Positions 52,981 to 62,890 of a stretch of DNA of 64,000 nucleotides are shown here, piece after piece. The DNA lies in contig NZ_BCVI01000025.1 of the NCBI RefSeq assembly GCF_001591665.1, positions 24,760-88,759 on the forward strand, in the 5' to 3' direction. Under the pieces are notes generated by a model. It was not told the DNA's origin and did not search any database. It saw only the letters and a list, made by a program, of their open reading frames with translations. The first letter of the stretch is position 1. Each line of letters opens with the position of its first letter. The stretch comes from Neobacillus soli NBRC 102451 (lineage in GTDB: Bacteria; Bacillota; Bacilli; Bacillales; Cytobacillaceae). A program made the translations under genes and the position numbers.

Positions 52981-53277
52981 AAATTACTTTGAGCGTTATT
53001 GAGCGACTTTGACAGTTTTGTGAACGATGTCTGATTTTGAGGTTATTAGTTGTATGAAAATGATGAAAATGCTATTCTAGCAAATGTATAAATAACAACC
53101 TCATTAGCTTAAAAAGCAATGCATGTTTGTTTTCCTTTTGGAAAAAATAAGCGAAAAAGGATTGATTTTTGATTCCATAGTTAAAGATTGATTTAGTTGA
53201 CTAAATCCCATGAAATGTTTATTTTTAATGAAGCAGGCATAATTTTTTATTTAAATATTAAAGGAGTTTGATTAGGC
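52981..53277 (+). promoter_or_regulatory. ptsH upstream region with a possible promoter
   Basis: About 300 bases without a gene. TTGACT (53197-53202) and TATTTT (53220-53225) are spaced by 17 bases and may be the ptsHI promoter; the -10 is weak. No clear antiterminator-type hairpin was found. AAAGGAG precedes ptsH. Confidence 0.4.
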
Positions 53278-53544
53278 ATGGCAGAAAAGCAATTTAAGGT
53301 TATCGATGAAACGGGTATTCACGCAAGACCAGCAACATTATTAGTACAAACAGCAAGCCGATTTGATTCTGAGATTAACTTAGAATATAAGAGTAAAAAA
53401 GTTAATTTAAAATCAATTATGGGTGTAATGTCCTTAGGTATTGGCCAAGGGGCTGAGATTAAGATTTCTGCTGAAGGTAACGATGCAAATGATGCATTAA
53501 ATGCATTAGAAGAAACATTGAAAAAAGAAGGTTTGGCTGAATAA
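53278..53544 (+). CDS. ptsH: HPr phosphocarrier of the PTS
   Basis: An 88-residue cytoplasmic phosphocarrier. His15 lies in [11 protein letters not shown], the site phosphorylated by enzyme I. Ser46 lies in [10 protein letters not shown], the regulatory site phosphorylated by HPr kinase for catabolite repression through CcpA. Length is normal. AAGGAG is upstream. Its TAA overlaps the next ATG (TAATG), so it is translated with ptsI. Confidence 0.97.
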   Translation: MAEKQFKVIDETGIHARPATLLVQTASRFDSEINLEYKSKKVNLKSIMGVMSLGIGQGAEIKISAEGNDANDALNALEETLKKEGLAE

Positions 53545-55262
53545 TGACATTTTTACATGGAATCGCTGCATCGAACGGGATTGCAATTGCAAAAGCATAC
53601 CGTCTCGTTGAGCCAGATTTATCTTTTGAAAAGATGACAATTGAAGATGCTGCTGCAGAAGTGGATCGTTTCCGAAATGCTATGAAAAAGTCAAAATCAG
53701 AACTTGGAGCCATTCGTGACCGGGCAAAGGTAGATCTTGGAGCAGATAAAGCAGCGATTTTTGAAGCACATCTCCTTGTCCTAACTGACCCAGAATTAAA
53801 TGGACCTATTGAAGATAAAATTCAGTCTGAAAAAATGAATGCAGAGTCTGCACTAAAAGAAACTGCTGACATGTTTATTATGATGTTTGAGCAAATGGAT
53901 AATGATTATATGAAAGAACGTGCTGCCGATATTCGCGATGTAACGAAGCGTGTGCTAGCTCACTTGTTAGGTGTTCAATTAGTTAACCCAAGCATGATCG
54001 CTGAAGAAGTAATCATTGTGGCTGAGGATTTAACTCCGTCCGATACAGCACAATTAAACCGTCAATTTGTAAAAGGCTTTACCACAAATATTGGTGGACG
54101 TACTTCCCACTCAGCAATTATGGCTCGTTCGATGGAAATTCCGGCAGTAGTTGGTACAAAGACGGCAACAGAGGCTATTAACAATGGTGATTTAGTTGTT
54201 GTTGATGGGCTTAAAGGAGAAGTACATATTAACCCAACTCCTGAACAAGTTGAACAATATCGTAAAGTTCACGAAGATTATGAAGCTCAAAAAGCAGAAT
54301 GGGCAAAATTGGTCAATGAAGCTACGATTTCCGCTGATAACCATCACGTTGAATTAGCCGCTAATATTGGCACTCCTAAGGATTTAAAAGGAGTGATTGA
54401 AAATGGCGGCGAGGGTGTAGGTCTGTATAGAACAGAGTTCCTTTATATGGGCAGAGATCAGCTGCCAACAGAAGAAGAACAGTTTGAATCCTACAAGGCT
54501 GTATTAGAAGGAATGACTGGAAAACCGGTTGTTGTGCGTACATTGGATATTGGCGGGGATAAAGAGCTGCCATACTTAGATTTACCAAAGGAAATGAATC
54601 CATTCTTAGGCTTCCGGGCGATTCGTTTATGTTTAGAAGAACAGGACATCTTCCGTACCCAGCTGCGCGCACTTTTACGGGCAAGCAGCTATGGGAATTT
54701 AAAAATTATGTTTCCAATGATTGCAACTTTAGATGAATTCCGTGCCGCAAAAGCGATTCTAGAGGAAGAAAAACAGAAGCTTCAAACTGAAGGTCAAAAA
54801 GTGGCTGACAAAATTGAACTGGGGATTATGGTGGAGATTCCTTCTACCGCAGTTTTGGCTGACCAATTTGCCAAAGAAGTTGACTTCTTTAGTATCGGTA
54901 CAAATGATTTGATTCAATATACGATGGCTGCCGACCGCATGAACCAACGTGTATCTTATTTGTATCAGCCGTATAATCCGTCCATTTTAAGATTAGTTAA
55001 AATGGTCATCGATGCAGCCCATGCGGAAGGTAAGTGGGCCGGGATGTGCGGTGAAATGGCAGGTGACGAAACAGCGGTTCCAATCCTGCTGGGTCTTGGT
55101 CTTGATGAATTCTCGATGAGTGCGACTTCCATATTAAGAGCTCGCTCACTCATTAAGAATTTGAAAAAATCCGATATGGAGATGCTTGCACAAAAAGCAT
55201 TAAATATGCAAACGACCACCCAGGTGGTCGATGCAGTGAATTCGGCAATAACTCGAAATTAA
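53544..55262 (+). CDS. ptsI: PTS enzyme I
   Basis: A 572-residue phosphoenolpyruvate-protein phosphotransferase. [13 protein letters not shown] near residue 183 carries the phosphorylated His (about residue 189). The PEP-binding barrel has [20 protein letters not shown] (active Cys) and [14 protein letters not shown]. It passes phosphate from PEP to HPr at the start of all PTS sugar uptake. It is encoded directly after ptsH and ends in a terminator. Confidence 0.97.
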   Translation: MTFLHGIAASNGIAIAKAYRLVEPDLSFEKMTIEDAAAEVDRFRNAMKKSKSELGAIRDRAKVDLGADKAAIFEAHLLVLTDPELNGPIEDKIQSEKMNAESALKETADMFIMMFEQMDNDYMKERAADIRDVTKRVLAHLLGVQLVNPSMIAEEVIIVAEDLTPSDTAQLNRQFVKGFTTNIGGRTSHSAIMARSMEIPAVVGTKTATEAINNGDLVVVDGLKGEVHINPTPEQVEQYRKVHEDYEAQKAEWAKLVNEATISADNHHVELAANIGTPKDLKGVIENGGEGVGLYRTEFLYMGRDQLPTEEEQFESYKAVLEGMTGKPVVVRTLDIGGDKELPYLDLPKEMNPFLGFRAIRLCLEEQDIFRTQLRALLRASSYGNLKIMFPMIATLDEFRAAKAILEEEKQKLQTEGQKVADKIELGIMVEIPSTAVLADQFAKEVDFFSIGTNDLIQYTMAADRMNQRVSYLYQPYNPSILRLVKMVIDAAHAEGKWAGMCGEMAGDETAVPILLGLGLDEFSMSATSILRARSLIKNLKKSDMEMLAQKALNMQTTTQVVDAVNSAITRN

Positions 55263-55276
55263 TAATATATATAAAA

Positions 55277-55309
55277 ATTGGCCGACAGGGATGTCGGTCA
55301 ATTTTTTTC
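55277..55309 (+). terminator. Rho-independent terminator of ptsHI
   Basis: ATTGGCCGAC pairs with GTCGGTCAAT and is followed by a T run. Confidence 0.85.
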
Positions 55310-55384
55310 TGGACATATCCCAAGTATTTCCTCTAGTAATCCTGTATACTAAAAGTAGATGCAAAAAAGGAGGCGTGCCAAGAT

Positions 55385-56170
55385 ATGGAATTGAATTTAC
55401 ATGGTAAAACCGCTCTTGTGGCTGCATCAAGCCAGGGATTAGGGTTTGCAATCGCTGAACGACTTGTGAGGGAAGGCGCTAATGTTATGATTTCCGGCCG
55501 GGAAGTGGAGAAGCTAAAACAAAAAGCTTGTTACCTTGAATCAATCGGTTTAGGAAAAGCAGCCTATCAAAAAACGGATATTACTAATGCAGAGGACATT
55601 AAACGGCTTGTAAATCTGACGGTGGAAACATTTGGCGGAATCGACATGCTTGTCAATAACGCAGGCGGTCCTCCAGCGGGTTCGTTTGAAGAGTTGACGG
55701 ATGAAGAGTGGCAGGACTCATTTGAACTGAATTTATTGTCTTACGTACGAATGACCCGCGCTGCATTGCCCTATTTAAAACACGAGGGTGGGAAGATTCT
55801 AAATATCGCCTCCTCTTCAATAAAAGAACCCATTCCAGGTTTGGTTCTTTCAAATACATTCCGAACCGGTATAGTCGGACTTTCAAAAACGCTGGCCACT
55901 GAGCTGGCCCCATATAATATCCTAATAAATACGATTGCACCTGGACGTATAGCTACTGACCGTGTAAAGCATTTAGACCAAGTGAATGCGGACAGGCAGG
56001 GCATAGACAGGGAGGAAATCGAATTACAAGTTAAAGCCGGTATACCGCTAAAAAGGTACGGAACTCCGGAGGAATTTGCGAACTTTGCGGTTTTTCTTCT
56101 TTCAGCTGCCAATTCTTATATGACGGGCAGTTCATTTCTCGTAGACGGTGGTATGATAAAAGCCATATAA
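55385..56170 (+). CDS. atypical SDR oxidoreductase (FabG-like)
   Basis: A 261-residue short-chain dehydrogenase fold. AASSQGLGFAIAERLVREGA forms the nucleotide loop and MLVNNAGGPPAG is conserved. The usual catalytic Tyr-x3-Lys is absent: after NIASSSIKEPI the region is LVLSNTFRTGIVGLSKTLAT, with Asn and Arg where Tyr and Lys normally lie. Such SDRs occur in many bacilli; they may use another residue or act as binding proteins. AGGAGGCG precedes the ATG. Confidence 0.8.
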   Translation: MELNLHGKTALVAASSQGLGFAIAERLVREGANVMISGREVEKLKQKACYLESIGLGKAAYQKTDITNAEDIKRLVNLTVETFGGIDMLVNNAGGPPAGSFEELTDEEWQDSFELNLLSYVRMTRAALPYLKHEGGKILNIASSSIKEPIPGLVLSNTFRTGIVGLSKTLATELAPYNILINTIAPGRIATDRVKHLDQVNADRQGIDREEIELQVKAGIPLKRYGTPEEFANFAVFLLSAANSYMTGSSFLVDGGMIKAI

Positions 56171-56261
56171 GTTTACGAATTTCATTTTCCTCGATGGTCG
56201 TTTCTTAACGTTTATTACCTATGTTTTTTGGCTATGGTAAAAATATGAGGGAGTGTTATAA

Positions 56262-56735
56262 ATGGGAAGAAATATTCGAATCATGATTGTTTTGGTCTTT
56301 GGGTTTTTTTGTTCTTCTTTTTTAACTGGATGCGGTCTTTTGTTTTCAAATGAGTTAATTGTTAACCACTATGCGGACGCCCTGCTAACAAAAAATAATG
56401 AACTCCAATTTCGCTTTCGGATTAATAGTGAAATTTTAGAAGGACATCAACTATATAAAGTGAAAGTCACCATCCATGATGATAAGTTAGCCGCTGCAAT
56501 TGGTAAACGGGAAATTGTGTATGGAGAAGAACAAGTACTAAACGGTGAATATTTAGAGGTAAAAGGAAAAAGCGAAAAATTTATTTTTATGGAACCCATC
56601 CCCTTAATAAAAGATTTACATATTCAAGAGCTTAAGAACATGATTGAGAGGGACCAGGCAGTTTCGATTGAGGTATTTAACAACAAGGAAGTATTTGGCC
56701 GTGTATATTTAACAAACTTTTCTTCAGAGTTATAA
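56262..56735 (+). CDS. lipoprotein of unknown function
   Basis: A 157-residue lipoprotein. MGRNIRIMIVLVFGFFCSSF is the signal and LTGC is the lipobox, so the Cys is lipid-modified and the protein anchored outside the membrane. The mature part is beta-rich (QLYKVKVTIHDDKLAAAIGK). No family is recognised. AGGGAGTG precedes the start. Confidence 0.75.
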   Translation: MGRNIRIMIVLVFGFFCSSFLTGCGLLFSNELIVNHYADALLTKNNELQFRFRINSEILEGHQLYKVKVTIHDDKLAAAIGKREIVYGEEQVLNGEYLEVKGKSEKFIFMEPIPLIKDLHIQELKNMIERDQAVSIEVFNNKEVFGRVYLTNFSSEL

Positions 56736-56805
56736 AACGTGTTTAACTTTTACAGTTATAGGACAACATTTAAATGTGCATAAATTTGGAGATGGAGCAC
56801 AAGGA

Positions 56806-56836
56806 CCGGAACGCAGGAGACGTTCCGGTTTTTTTT
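56806..56836 (+). terminator. Rho-independent terminator
   Basis: CCGGAACG pairs exactly with CGTTCCGG across CAGGAGA and is followed by eight T residues. Confidence 0.9.
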
Positions 56837-56902
56837 GTGCAAAAAGCTCCTAAAAACAAAATTTGAATGCTAAAATTAAAGGAAATAAAAAGGGAAGGAA
56901 AG

Positions 56903-57787
56903 ATGATTTTGCTTACTCATGAAAAAACGGTAATTGGTTTTATAGGGACTGGTGTAATGGGAAAAAGTATGGCAGAGCATTTATTAAATGCCGGCTACAC
57001 AATAGTTGTTTATTCCAGAACAAAGGAAAAGGCAGCAGATTTATTAAGGAAGGGGGCTGAGTGGGCAGATACACCGAGAGAAGTAGCAGAAAGGGCAACG
57101 GTTAGTTTCACTATGGTCGGCTATCCAACGGATGTAGAGGAAGTGTATTTTGGTGAAAATGGGTTAATTCAAAACGGTAGGGAAGGAAGTTATCTTATTG
57201 ATATGACCACTTCTGCACCATCCCTTGCTGTGAAAATATACGAACAGGCGAAAAAAAGAGGGATTCAAGCAATCGATGCTCCGGTTTCAGGGGGAGACGT
57301 AGGGGCAAAAGAAGCCAAGCTTTCAATTATGGTTGGTGGTGAACAGAAAGCATATGAAGAGATTCGCCCAATATTAGAGCAGCTTGGAACCAACATTGTT
57401 TACCAAGGTAAACCGGGAGCAGGTCAACATACAAAAATGTGTAATCAGATTGCGATTGCCTCTAATATGATTGGTGTTTGTGAGGCTATTATTTACGCCG
57501 AAAAGGCGGGGCTTGATCCTGAAATTGTTCTAAAAAGTATTACTACGGGAGCGGCTGGCAGCTGGTCATTAAGCAATCTTGCACCAAGAATGTTAAACGG
57601 GAATTTTGAACCTGGTTTTTACATTAAGCATTTTATTAAGGATATGAAAATTGCTTTAGACGAGGCAGAGCGAATGGGAATGGATGCACCAGGTTTGGCG
57701 CTAGCGAAATCTTTATACATACAACTAGCTGAAAAAGGCGAGGAAAATAGTGGCACACAAGCCCTTTATAAATATTGGAAAAGCTAA
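56903..57787 (+). CDS. ykwC: 3-hydroxyisobutyrate-dehydrogenase-family oxidoreductase (YkwC-like)
   Basis: A 294-residue NAD(P)-dependent enzyme of the beta-hydroxyacid dehydrogenase family. GFIGTGVMGKSMAEHLLNAG is the Rossmann loop, DAPVSGGDVGAKEAKLSIMV the conserved substrate segment, and GAGQHTKMCNQI has the catalytic Lys. It corresponds to B. subtilis YkwC; the substrate is not settled. The start 56903 was chosen for AGGGAAGGAAAG upstream. Confidence 0.87.
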   Translation: MILLTHEKTVIGFIGTGVMGKSMAEHLLNAGYTIVVYSRTKEKAADLLRKGAEWADTPREVAERATVSFTMVGYPTDVEEVYFGENGLIQNGREGSYLIDMTTSAPSLAVKIYEQAKKRGIQAIDAPVSGGDVGAKEAKLSIMVGGEQKAYEEIRPILEQLGTNIVYQGKPGAGQHTKMCNQIAIASNMIGVCEAIIYAEKAGLDPEIVLKSITTGAAGSWSLSNLAPRMLNGNFEPGFYIKHFIKDMKIALDEAERMGMDAPGLALAKSLYIQLAEKGEENSGTQALYKYWKS

Positions 57788-57858
57788 ATAGACAATGAAT
57801 AAATTCTTCCTATTTTCAAGAAACTATGATTAATTCTTGTGAACAGGAGGAATATTTG

Positions 57859-58038
57859 ATGGCCAAACGAACGAAAAAGAACGGAGCTAAACAAAAAAAC
57901 AAACAGGGATTTGATTCTGCCAAGGTAAATGAAGAATTTGCCCAAGAGATGGGTTCAGCTGCTGCAAATCAAGCTCATAAAGAAAAGGCTAAAAAGGAAA
58001 AGGCACCAAAGAATGATGGAAAATATAAAGGTCAATAA
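57859..58038 (+). CDS. small Lys-rich hypothetical protein
   Basis: A 59-residue, very basic protein, MAKRTKKNGAKQKNKQGFDS, with a NEEFAQEMGSAAANQAHKEK middle. Such composition recalls small spore or nucleic-acid-binding proteins of bacilli, but I cannot name a family. The start at 57859 was chosen because AGGAGG lies eight bases upstream. A terminator follows. Confidence 0.6.
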   Translation: MAKRTKKNGAKQKNKQGFDSAKVNEEFAQEMGSAAANQAHKEKAKKEKAPKNDGKYKGQ

Positions 58039-58041
58039 AAC

Positions 58042-58074
58042 AAATACCCTCACTTAAATGTGAGGGTATTTTTT
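58042..58074. terminator. bidirectional terminator
   Basis: AAATACCCTCA pairs with TGAGGGTATTT and is followed by TTTT; it lies between the small gene and convergent patA. Confidence 0.85.
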
Positions 58075-58078
58075 GAAA

Positions 58079-59233
58079 TTATTCCCATATCCTTAAATAT
58101 TGTTCCATCCGATTGAGGCCTATTTCAAGCGTTTCCATCGAACATGCAAAGGATAAACGGAAGTATCCTTCTCCATACTCAGAAAAGGCACTGCCCGGAA
58201 CAACAGCTACCTTTGTTTCATGAACAAGGTTAAGGGCAAAGTCCAAGCTGTTTAATGGTATGGTGTCTGGAATTTTGACAAAGAAATAAAATGCACCATC
58301 CGGCATGATCACATCAAATCCCATTGCGTCTAAACGAGTAAAAACGTAGTCTCTTCTCGCTAAATATTCCCTTTTCATGGCAAGGGCGTCATCAATTCCT
58401 ACAGTTAACGCCTCTAGGGCCGCTTTTTGTGCAATCGAATTTGCACAGGAAACATTATATTGGTGGACTTTTAGAATATGCTTAGTAATGCTTTCTGGGG
58501 CAAATAAAAAGCCAATCCTCCAGCCAGTCATCGAATGGGATTTGGATAACCCGTTAATCACAATGGTCTTTTCCTTAAGAAAGCTAGCGATTGATTTATG
58601 TTCTTGAACATAGGTGAGTTCGCTGTAAATTTCATCAGCTAGGATAAATATTTGCTTATCTTCTAGATAGCTGGCAATTTCTTTTAACTCCGATTCCGTT
58701 AGGCTTACACCGGTCGGATTTGATGGGTAAGGTAGTACAATGCAACGGGTTTTTTCTGTGATAAATGGTTTAATCATTTCCAAAGTAAAACGGAATTTGT
58801 TTTTTCTAATATCGACTTTGATGGGGACAGCCCCCATCATCCGTATAATTGGTTCATAACCAGGGTAAACGGGTCCAGGTAAAATAACCTCCGTTCCTTC
58901 AGTTAGGATTGTCCGAAAGGCAATATCTATAGCCTCACTAGCCCCTACCGTCACAATCATTTCTGTTTCCGGATTATAGGTCAAGCCATATTTCTTTTCA
59001 ACAAAATCACAAGCCGCTTTCCTTAATTCAATTGTACCGGCATTGTGCGTATAAGAGGTGAAATCCTTCTTAATCGCATCAATACCTGCTGTTTTCACAT
59101 GCTCTGGGGTAGGGAAATCCGGCTGTCCAATCGTAAACGAAATCAGGTCATCTATATGAGAAACCATATTGAAAAACTTTCTGATTCCAGAGATTTCAAT
59201 ATTTTTTACGTTTTGATTAATTAAATGCTCCAA
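58079..59233 (-). CDS. patA: aminotransferase A (PatA-like, class I)
   Basis: A 384-residue PLP-dependent aminotransferase. SFTIGQPDFPTPEHVKTAGI, LPYPSNPTGVSLTESELKEI and the PLP-binding Lys in INGLSKSHSMTGWRIGFLFA are all present. Family members transfer amino groups from amino acids such as N-acetyl-diaminopimelate or lysine-related compounds. B. subtilis PatA is the closest guess. GGATGAACTT precedes the ATG. Confidence 0.88.
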   Translation of the reverse strand: MEHLINQNVKNIEISGIRKFFNMVSHIDDLISFTIGQPDFPTPEHVKTAGIDAIKKDFTSYTHNAGTIELRKAACDFVEKKYGLTYNPETEMIVTVGASEAIDIAFRTILTEGTEVILPGPVYPGYEPIIRMMGAVPIKVDIRKNKFRFTLEMIKPFITEKTRCIVLPYPSNPTGVSLTESELKEIASYLEDKQIFILADEIYSELTYVQEHKSIASFLKEKTIVINGLSKSHSMTGWRIGFLFAPESITKHILKVHQYNVSCANSIAQKAALEALTVGIDDALAMKREYLARRDYVFTRLDAMGFDVIMPDGAFYFFVKIPDTIPLNSLDFALNLVHETKVAVVPGSAFSEYGEGYFRLSFACSMETLEIGLNRMEQYLRIWE

Positions 59234-59349
59234 TAAAAGTTCATCCTTCCACTTTATGAGTAATCTGACGGTTAGAATATAATGATTATAGACTATTTCT
59301 ACTCTAAGGTTCTACTATGGAGGATAAATTCAATGATATAAATAAAGTA

Positions 59350-59386
59350 AAAAACGGTTCTGAGTTTTTCTCAGACCGTTTTTTGG
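59350..59386. terminator. terminator-like hairpin
   Basis: AACGGTTCTGAG pairs with CTCAGACCGTT across TTTTT, then a T run follows. It lies in the gap between patA and a small minus-strand gene. Confidence 0.75.
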
Positions 59387-59421
59387 GGGGAATGGAGTAT
59401 ATATCAAATTAAAGAGTATTA

Positions 59422-59622
59422 TTAATAACCATAATCCCAGTCAACTTCATCCTCATGCCAGTAAACAGGAGACACTGGACCAAAATCAACCACTTTTTTA
59501 TCAAGTTTGCAGCTGCAATGCTCGGAGCCGCATTGATCATTAATTTCTTTGTATAGGGCATGTTCAATATCTTCAATAAACGTAACATTCTGTTCCTGAA
59601 AAAGAATCGCTGTTCCTCTCAT
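59422..59622 (-). CDS. small hypothetical protein with Cys-rich centre
   Basis: A 66-residue acidic protein. The centre CGSEHCSCKL holds three cysteines and the C-terminus is WHEDEVDWDYGY. AGGTGC lies upstream of the ATG. The clustered Cys and acidic residues suggest metal binding. No family is recognised. Confidence 0.55.
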   Translation of the reverse strand: MRGTAILFQEQNVTFIEDIEHALYKEINDQCGSEHCSCKLDKKVVDFGPVSPVYWHEDEVDWDYGY

Positions 59623-59895
59623 AGCTTAAGCACCTCTTTTATAGTTTCATACATTTGATTATTCTGTACTGCTTATGACTGTATTGTAAGTCTGATTCTT
59701 AAAAGAGTCTATCCGTTTGTGATGATGTTCACAAAAATATCAAGAAGATGTTGCGAAAATATGGCATAGTCTAAAAAACTTTTATGAATTAGAGTAGAGG
59801 ATTTTGTTTGATGATACAATTGGATCAATTTTTGTTGCCAGCATAAACGAGAGTGTTGCCTACTTTGCTGGAATGCATGCATCAAAATATTAGCC

Positions 59896-59929
59896 CAAAA
59901 AAGCCAGGAATTAATCCTGGCCTTTTTGG
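59896..59929 (-). terminator. terminator of ykyB
   Basis: GCCAGGA pairs with TCCTGGC and is followed on the minus strand by TTTTTT. It lies just past the 3' end of ykyB. A 74-codon minus-strand frame over 59709-59933 overlaps it and is not a gene. Confidence 0.75.
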
Positions 59930-59937
59930 GCAATTTT

Positions 59938-60420
59938 TTACGAGTATCGCTCGCCTAATTTTTTGAAAACAGGTTTTTGATAGGCACGTTGGTTTTTTCT
60001 TGGATTCAGTGGTGGCTGCTCACCGTCGGAGATCCCGGTATATAATTGTAATAATCCCTTTGCAGAATTAAGTGAAAGCACTGCCTTTGGATTTCTTACA
60101 AGTCCATCCAATTTGCCCAGATGTGGAAGCTCAAGAAAATCTGCTTTTGTAGGAGGAATATGGAAGGTGTATCTTCCACATTCAACTAATACATCGGATT
60201 GTTGACGGCTATTTCTTGGATTTTCAGAAAAATGGAGGCCCACTTTTTTTGCTTTGCCCTCTTCAATCAATTTTTTTAATGATTCTTGTTTCAATTTGTA
60301 CAATAATTTGGGATTTGTTGCTGTTTTTGCATGACGATTCACGATAAAGATAGCTTGTGCGAGGTTATCGATGGTTAGATTAACATTGGTTAGAGGATAT
60401 TTCTGATTTTGACTCAACAT
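59938..60420 (-). CDS. ykyB: YkyB-like protein
   Basis: A 160-residue protein conserved in Bacillaceae. TIDNLAQAIFIVNRHAKTAT, LYKLKQESLKKLIEEGKAKK and VGLHFSENPRNSRQQSDVLV match YkyB. Its function is unknown; it is soluble and basic. The gene sits at the expected neighbourhood of patA and ykuE. GGAGAACAG precedes the ATG. Confidence 0.87.
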   Translation of the reverse strand: MLSQNQKYPLTNVNLTIDNLAQAIFIVNRHAKTATNPKLLYKLKQESLKKLIEEGKAKKVGLHFSENPRNSRQQSDVLVECGRYTFHIPPTKADFLELPHLGKLDGLVRNPKAVLSLNSAKGLLQLYTGISDGEQPPLNPRKNQRAYQKPVFKKLGERYS

Positions 60421-60723
60421 CTGTTCTCCTTTCAGTCTTTTAAAACAATTATATTATACCTTTTTTTTATAAAAATAGGAATACTGAGGACCATCTTTTT
60501 GAGCAATGTGAAAAGTAATTATTACAATTCCTTTATAAAAAAGAAGGGTTAGGATGTATTCCTAATCAAATACTATGAAAGAATAATAAAAAACTTAGTT
60601 AAATAATCATTATTTTCAATAAATTACTTCCTTTCAGTTAATTTCATTGTAAAATAGAAATATAAGAATGTAAAAACATTATTGTGAAAAAAGAATTTTT
60701 TTCTTAATTTGAAGGATGATTTA

Positions 60724-62850
60724 ATGGATCATTTAAATAGTTTAACCAAAGAATTAGAATCGGGCAAACCCAGTGCGAAAATACAAAAAATCATTTTTGA
60801 TATCATTTTTCAGCATGTTCAAGATATGGCTTTTGTAATGAAGGTGGAAAAGGGACCTCATTTTCGCTATTTATTTGTCAATGAGTCAGGAATGTGGAAA
60901 GCGAACCTTACAATCGATGCCATCGGAAAAACTCTTCTAGAAGCCCTGCCTGATGGATTTGCTAATAATCTTCAGAATGAATATGAAGAATTGTTAAAAA
61001 GAAGAAAGATTGTTATGTTTGAAGATCAATTCTATTTTGACGATGGAAAGATAATCTATGGAGAAACGATATTAACTCCCGTTTTTAATGAGAATAATAT
61101 GATTAGCTATGTCGTTGCAGTTACTAGAGATATAACGGAATGGTCGATTGAAAAAAATAGGATTATTGAAAGTGAGCAAAGATATCGCTCGATTATCAAC
61201 AATAACCTAGATGCAATTTTTACGATTAGCCCAGAGGGCAAAATCTTGGAAGCGAATCCTGCTTCGTCACTGTTAACAGGATATTCAGAAAAGCAAATAT
61301 CCAATAGGTCCATCTATGATTTAATCAATGATCATGACTTAGAAAAATTTAAAGCATTATTGGAAAAAACTTATTCTGGTTATGCCCTTGAATCTTTAGA
61401 TTGTAAAATTATCCATCGTAAAGGGCATCGATTAATTGTCCATATAAAAACAGTCCCAATTGTTATCTATGAAGAAATAAAAGGCGTTTATGTTATTTTT
61501 AAGGATTTATCAGAGCAGGCAAAAAATATGGAAATGATTAAGTTTATGGCTTTTCATGATCAATTGACGGGCTTATTAAACAGACGGGCAATGCTTGAGC
61601 ATCTAAATGTACATATCTATTCACTTTCAAAGAAAATACAAGAATTTGCGTTAATCTCAATTGATTTAGACCGGTTTAAATATTTGAATGATACACTTGG
61701 ACATTTAGCGGGGGACGAAATATTAAAAAGAGTTGCTGAGCGTCTATTACAGTTTCAAAATGAAAAATGCTAAATCTATCGAACTGGTGGGGATGAGTTC
61801 ACTATTTTACTTCATAATACTAACCGGCAGGCCACTGCTCCTTTTGTGAGAAAGGTATTTTCTGCCTTCTCACAATCCTTTTATTTTAATTCACAGGAGT
61901 ATTATATTTCACCAAGTGTTGGCATAAGCATGTACCCAATGGACGGGAAAGATGCTGAAATGCTCATCAAGAATGCGGATGAAGCACTTTTTCGGGTAAA
62001 GGAAAGAGGGAAAGCCCATTATCAATTTTATCGGACCGACATGAATTCTGTTTTTACTAATGTTGTAACGTTGGAAACACACCTAAGAAAGGCCATAGAA
62101 CAAGATGAACTTTCTTTATTTTACCAACCGCAAATTGACGTTGCCACTGGCAAAGCGAAAAGCTTTGAGGCATTGCTTCGCTGGGATGATACAGAATTCG
62201 GTGAAATTTCACCGAGCGTGTTTATTCCCTTGGCAGAGGATACAGGGTTAATTATTTCAATAGGGTATTGGGTAATTGAAACAGCTTGTCGACAAATCAG
62301 TGCTTGGAATGATATGGGATTCAACGATATTCGTGTGGCAATTAACATTTCACCTAAGCAATTTCAACATCCAAACCTAGTTCCCTTCATTCAGTCGATG
62401 ATTGAAAAATATCAGATACGGGCGTCTTCTTTAGGTATTGAAATTACAGAAGGGGCCATGCATGATATGAAAGAAACCATTCCAATTCTAAAGAAAGTGA
62501 AAGAGCTGGGTATCTCTATCTCAGTCGACGATTTTGGGACAGGATACTCGTCTTTAAGTTATTTAAAACAGTTTCCTATTGATGTCTTAAAAATTGACCA
62601 GTCCTTTATCAGGGATATTCTTAAGGAAGAAAAGGATGCTGCGATTACCTCAGCGATTATACACTTGGGAAAAAGTCTTGGACTCGAAGTAGTTGCCGAG
62701 GGAGTAGAAAATAAGCAGCAAGTTGAATTTCTTGCAAATGCAAATTGTCATAAAATTCAAGGCTATTACTTTTCAAAACCCATTTCTTCCTCTGAACTTG
62801 AAAAGCAATTCTTAGTGAAAAATACTGCTTGGGGCAAACCCCGCTACTAA
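60724..62850 (+). pseudogene. PAS-PAS-GGDEF-EAL cyclic-di-GMP protein with an internal stop
   Basis: A sensor that makes and/or breaks cyclic-di-GMP. Two PAS-like domains lie at about residues 15-140 and 145-260, then a GGDEF domain begins with FHDQLTGLLNRRAMLEHLNV. A TAA at 61771-61773 stops it; the same frame continues with YRTGGDEFTILLHNTNRQAT, so the stop is a few residues before the GGDEF motif. The EAL part follows: KSFEALLRWDD, IEITEGAMHDM, VDDFGTGYSSLSYLKQFPID. It is 709 codons overall. ATG 60724 was preferred over TTG 60709 for its AAGGATG spacing. It resembles B. subtilis YkoW-type proteins. Confidence 0.85.
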
Positions 62851-62885
62851 AGAAAATCCTTATCAGCAGATAAGGATTTTCTTTA
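62851..62885. terminator. bidirectional terminator
   Basis: AGAAAATCCTTAT pairs with ATAAGGATTTTCT; it overlaps the end of the GGDEF-EAL gene and faces the convergent ykuE. Confidence 0.8.
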
Positions 62886-62890
62886 GTATG

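Noticed and set aside
59709..59933. 74-codon minus-strand frame next to ykyB
   Set aside because: It covers the ykyB terminator and lacks a ribosome site; composition is unlike a protein.
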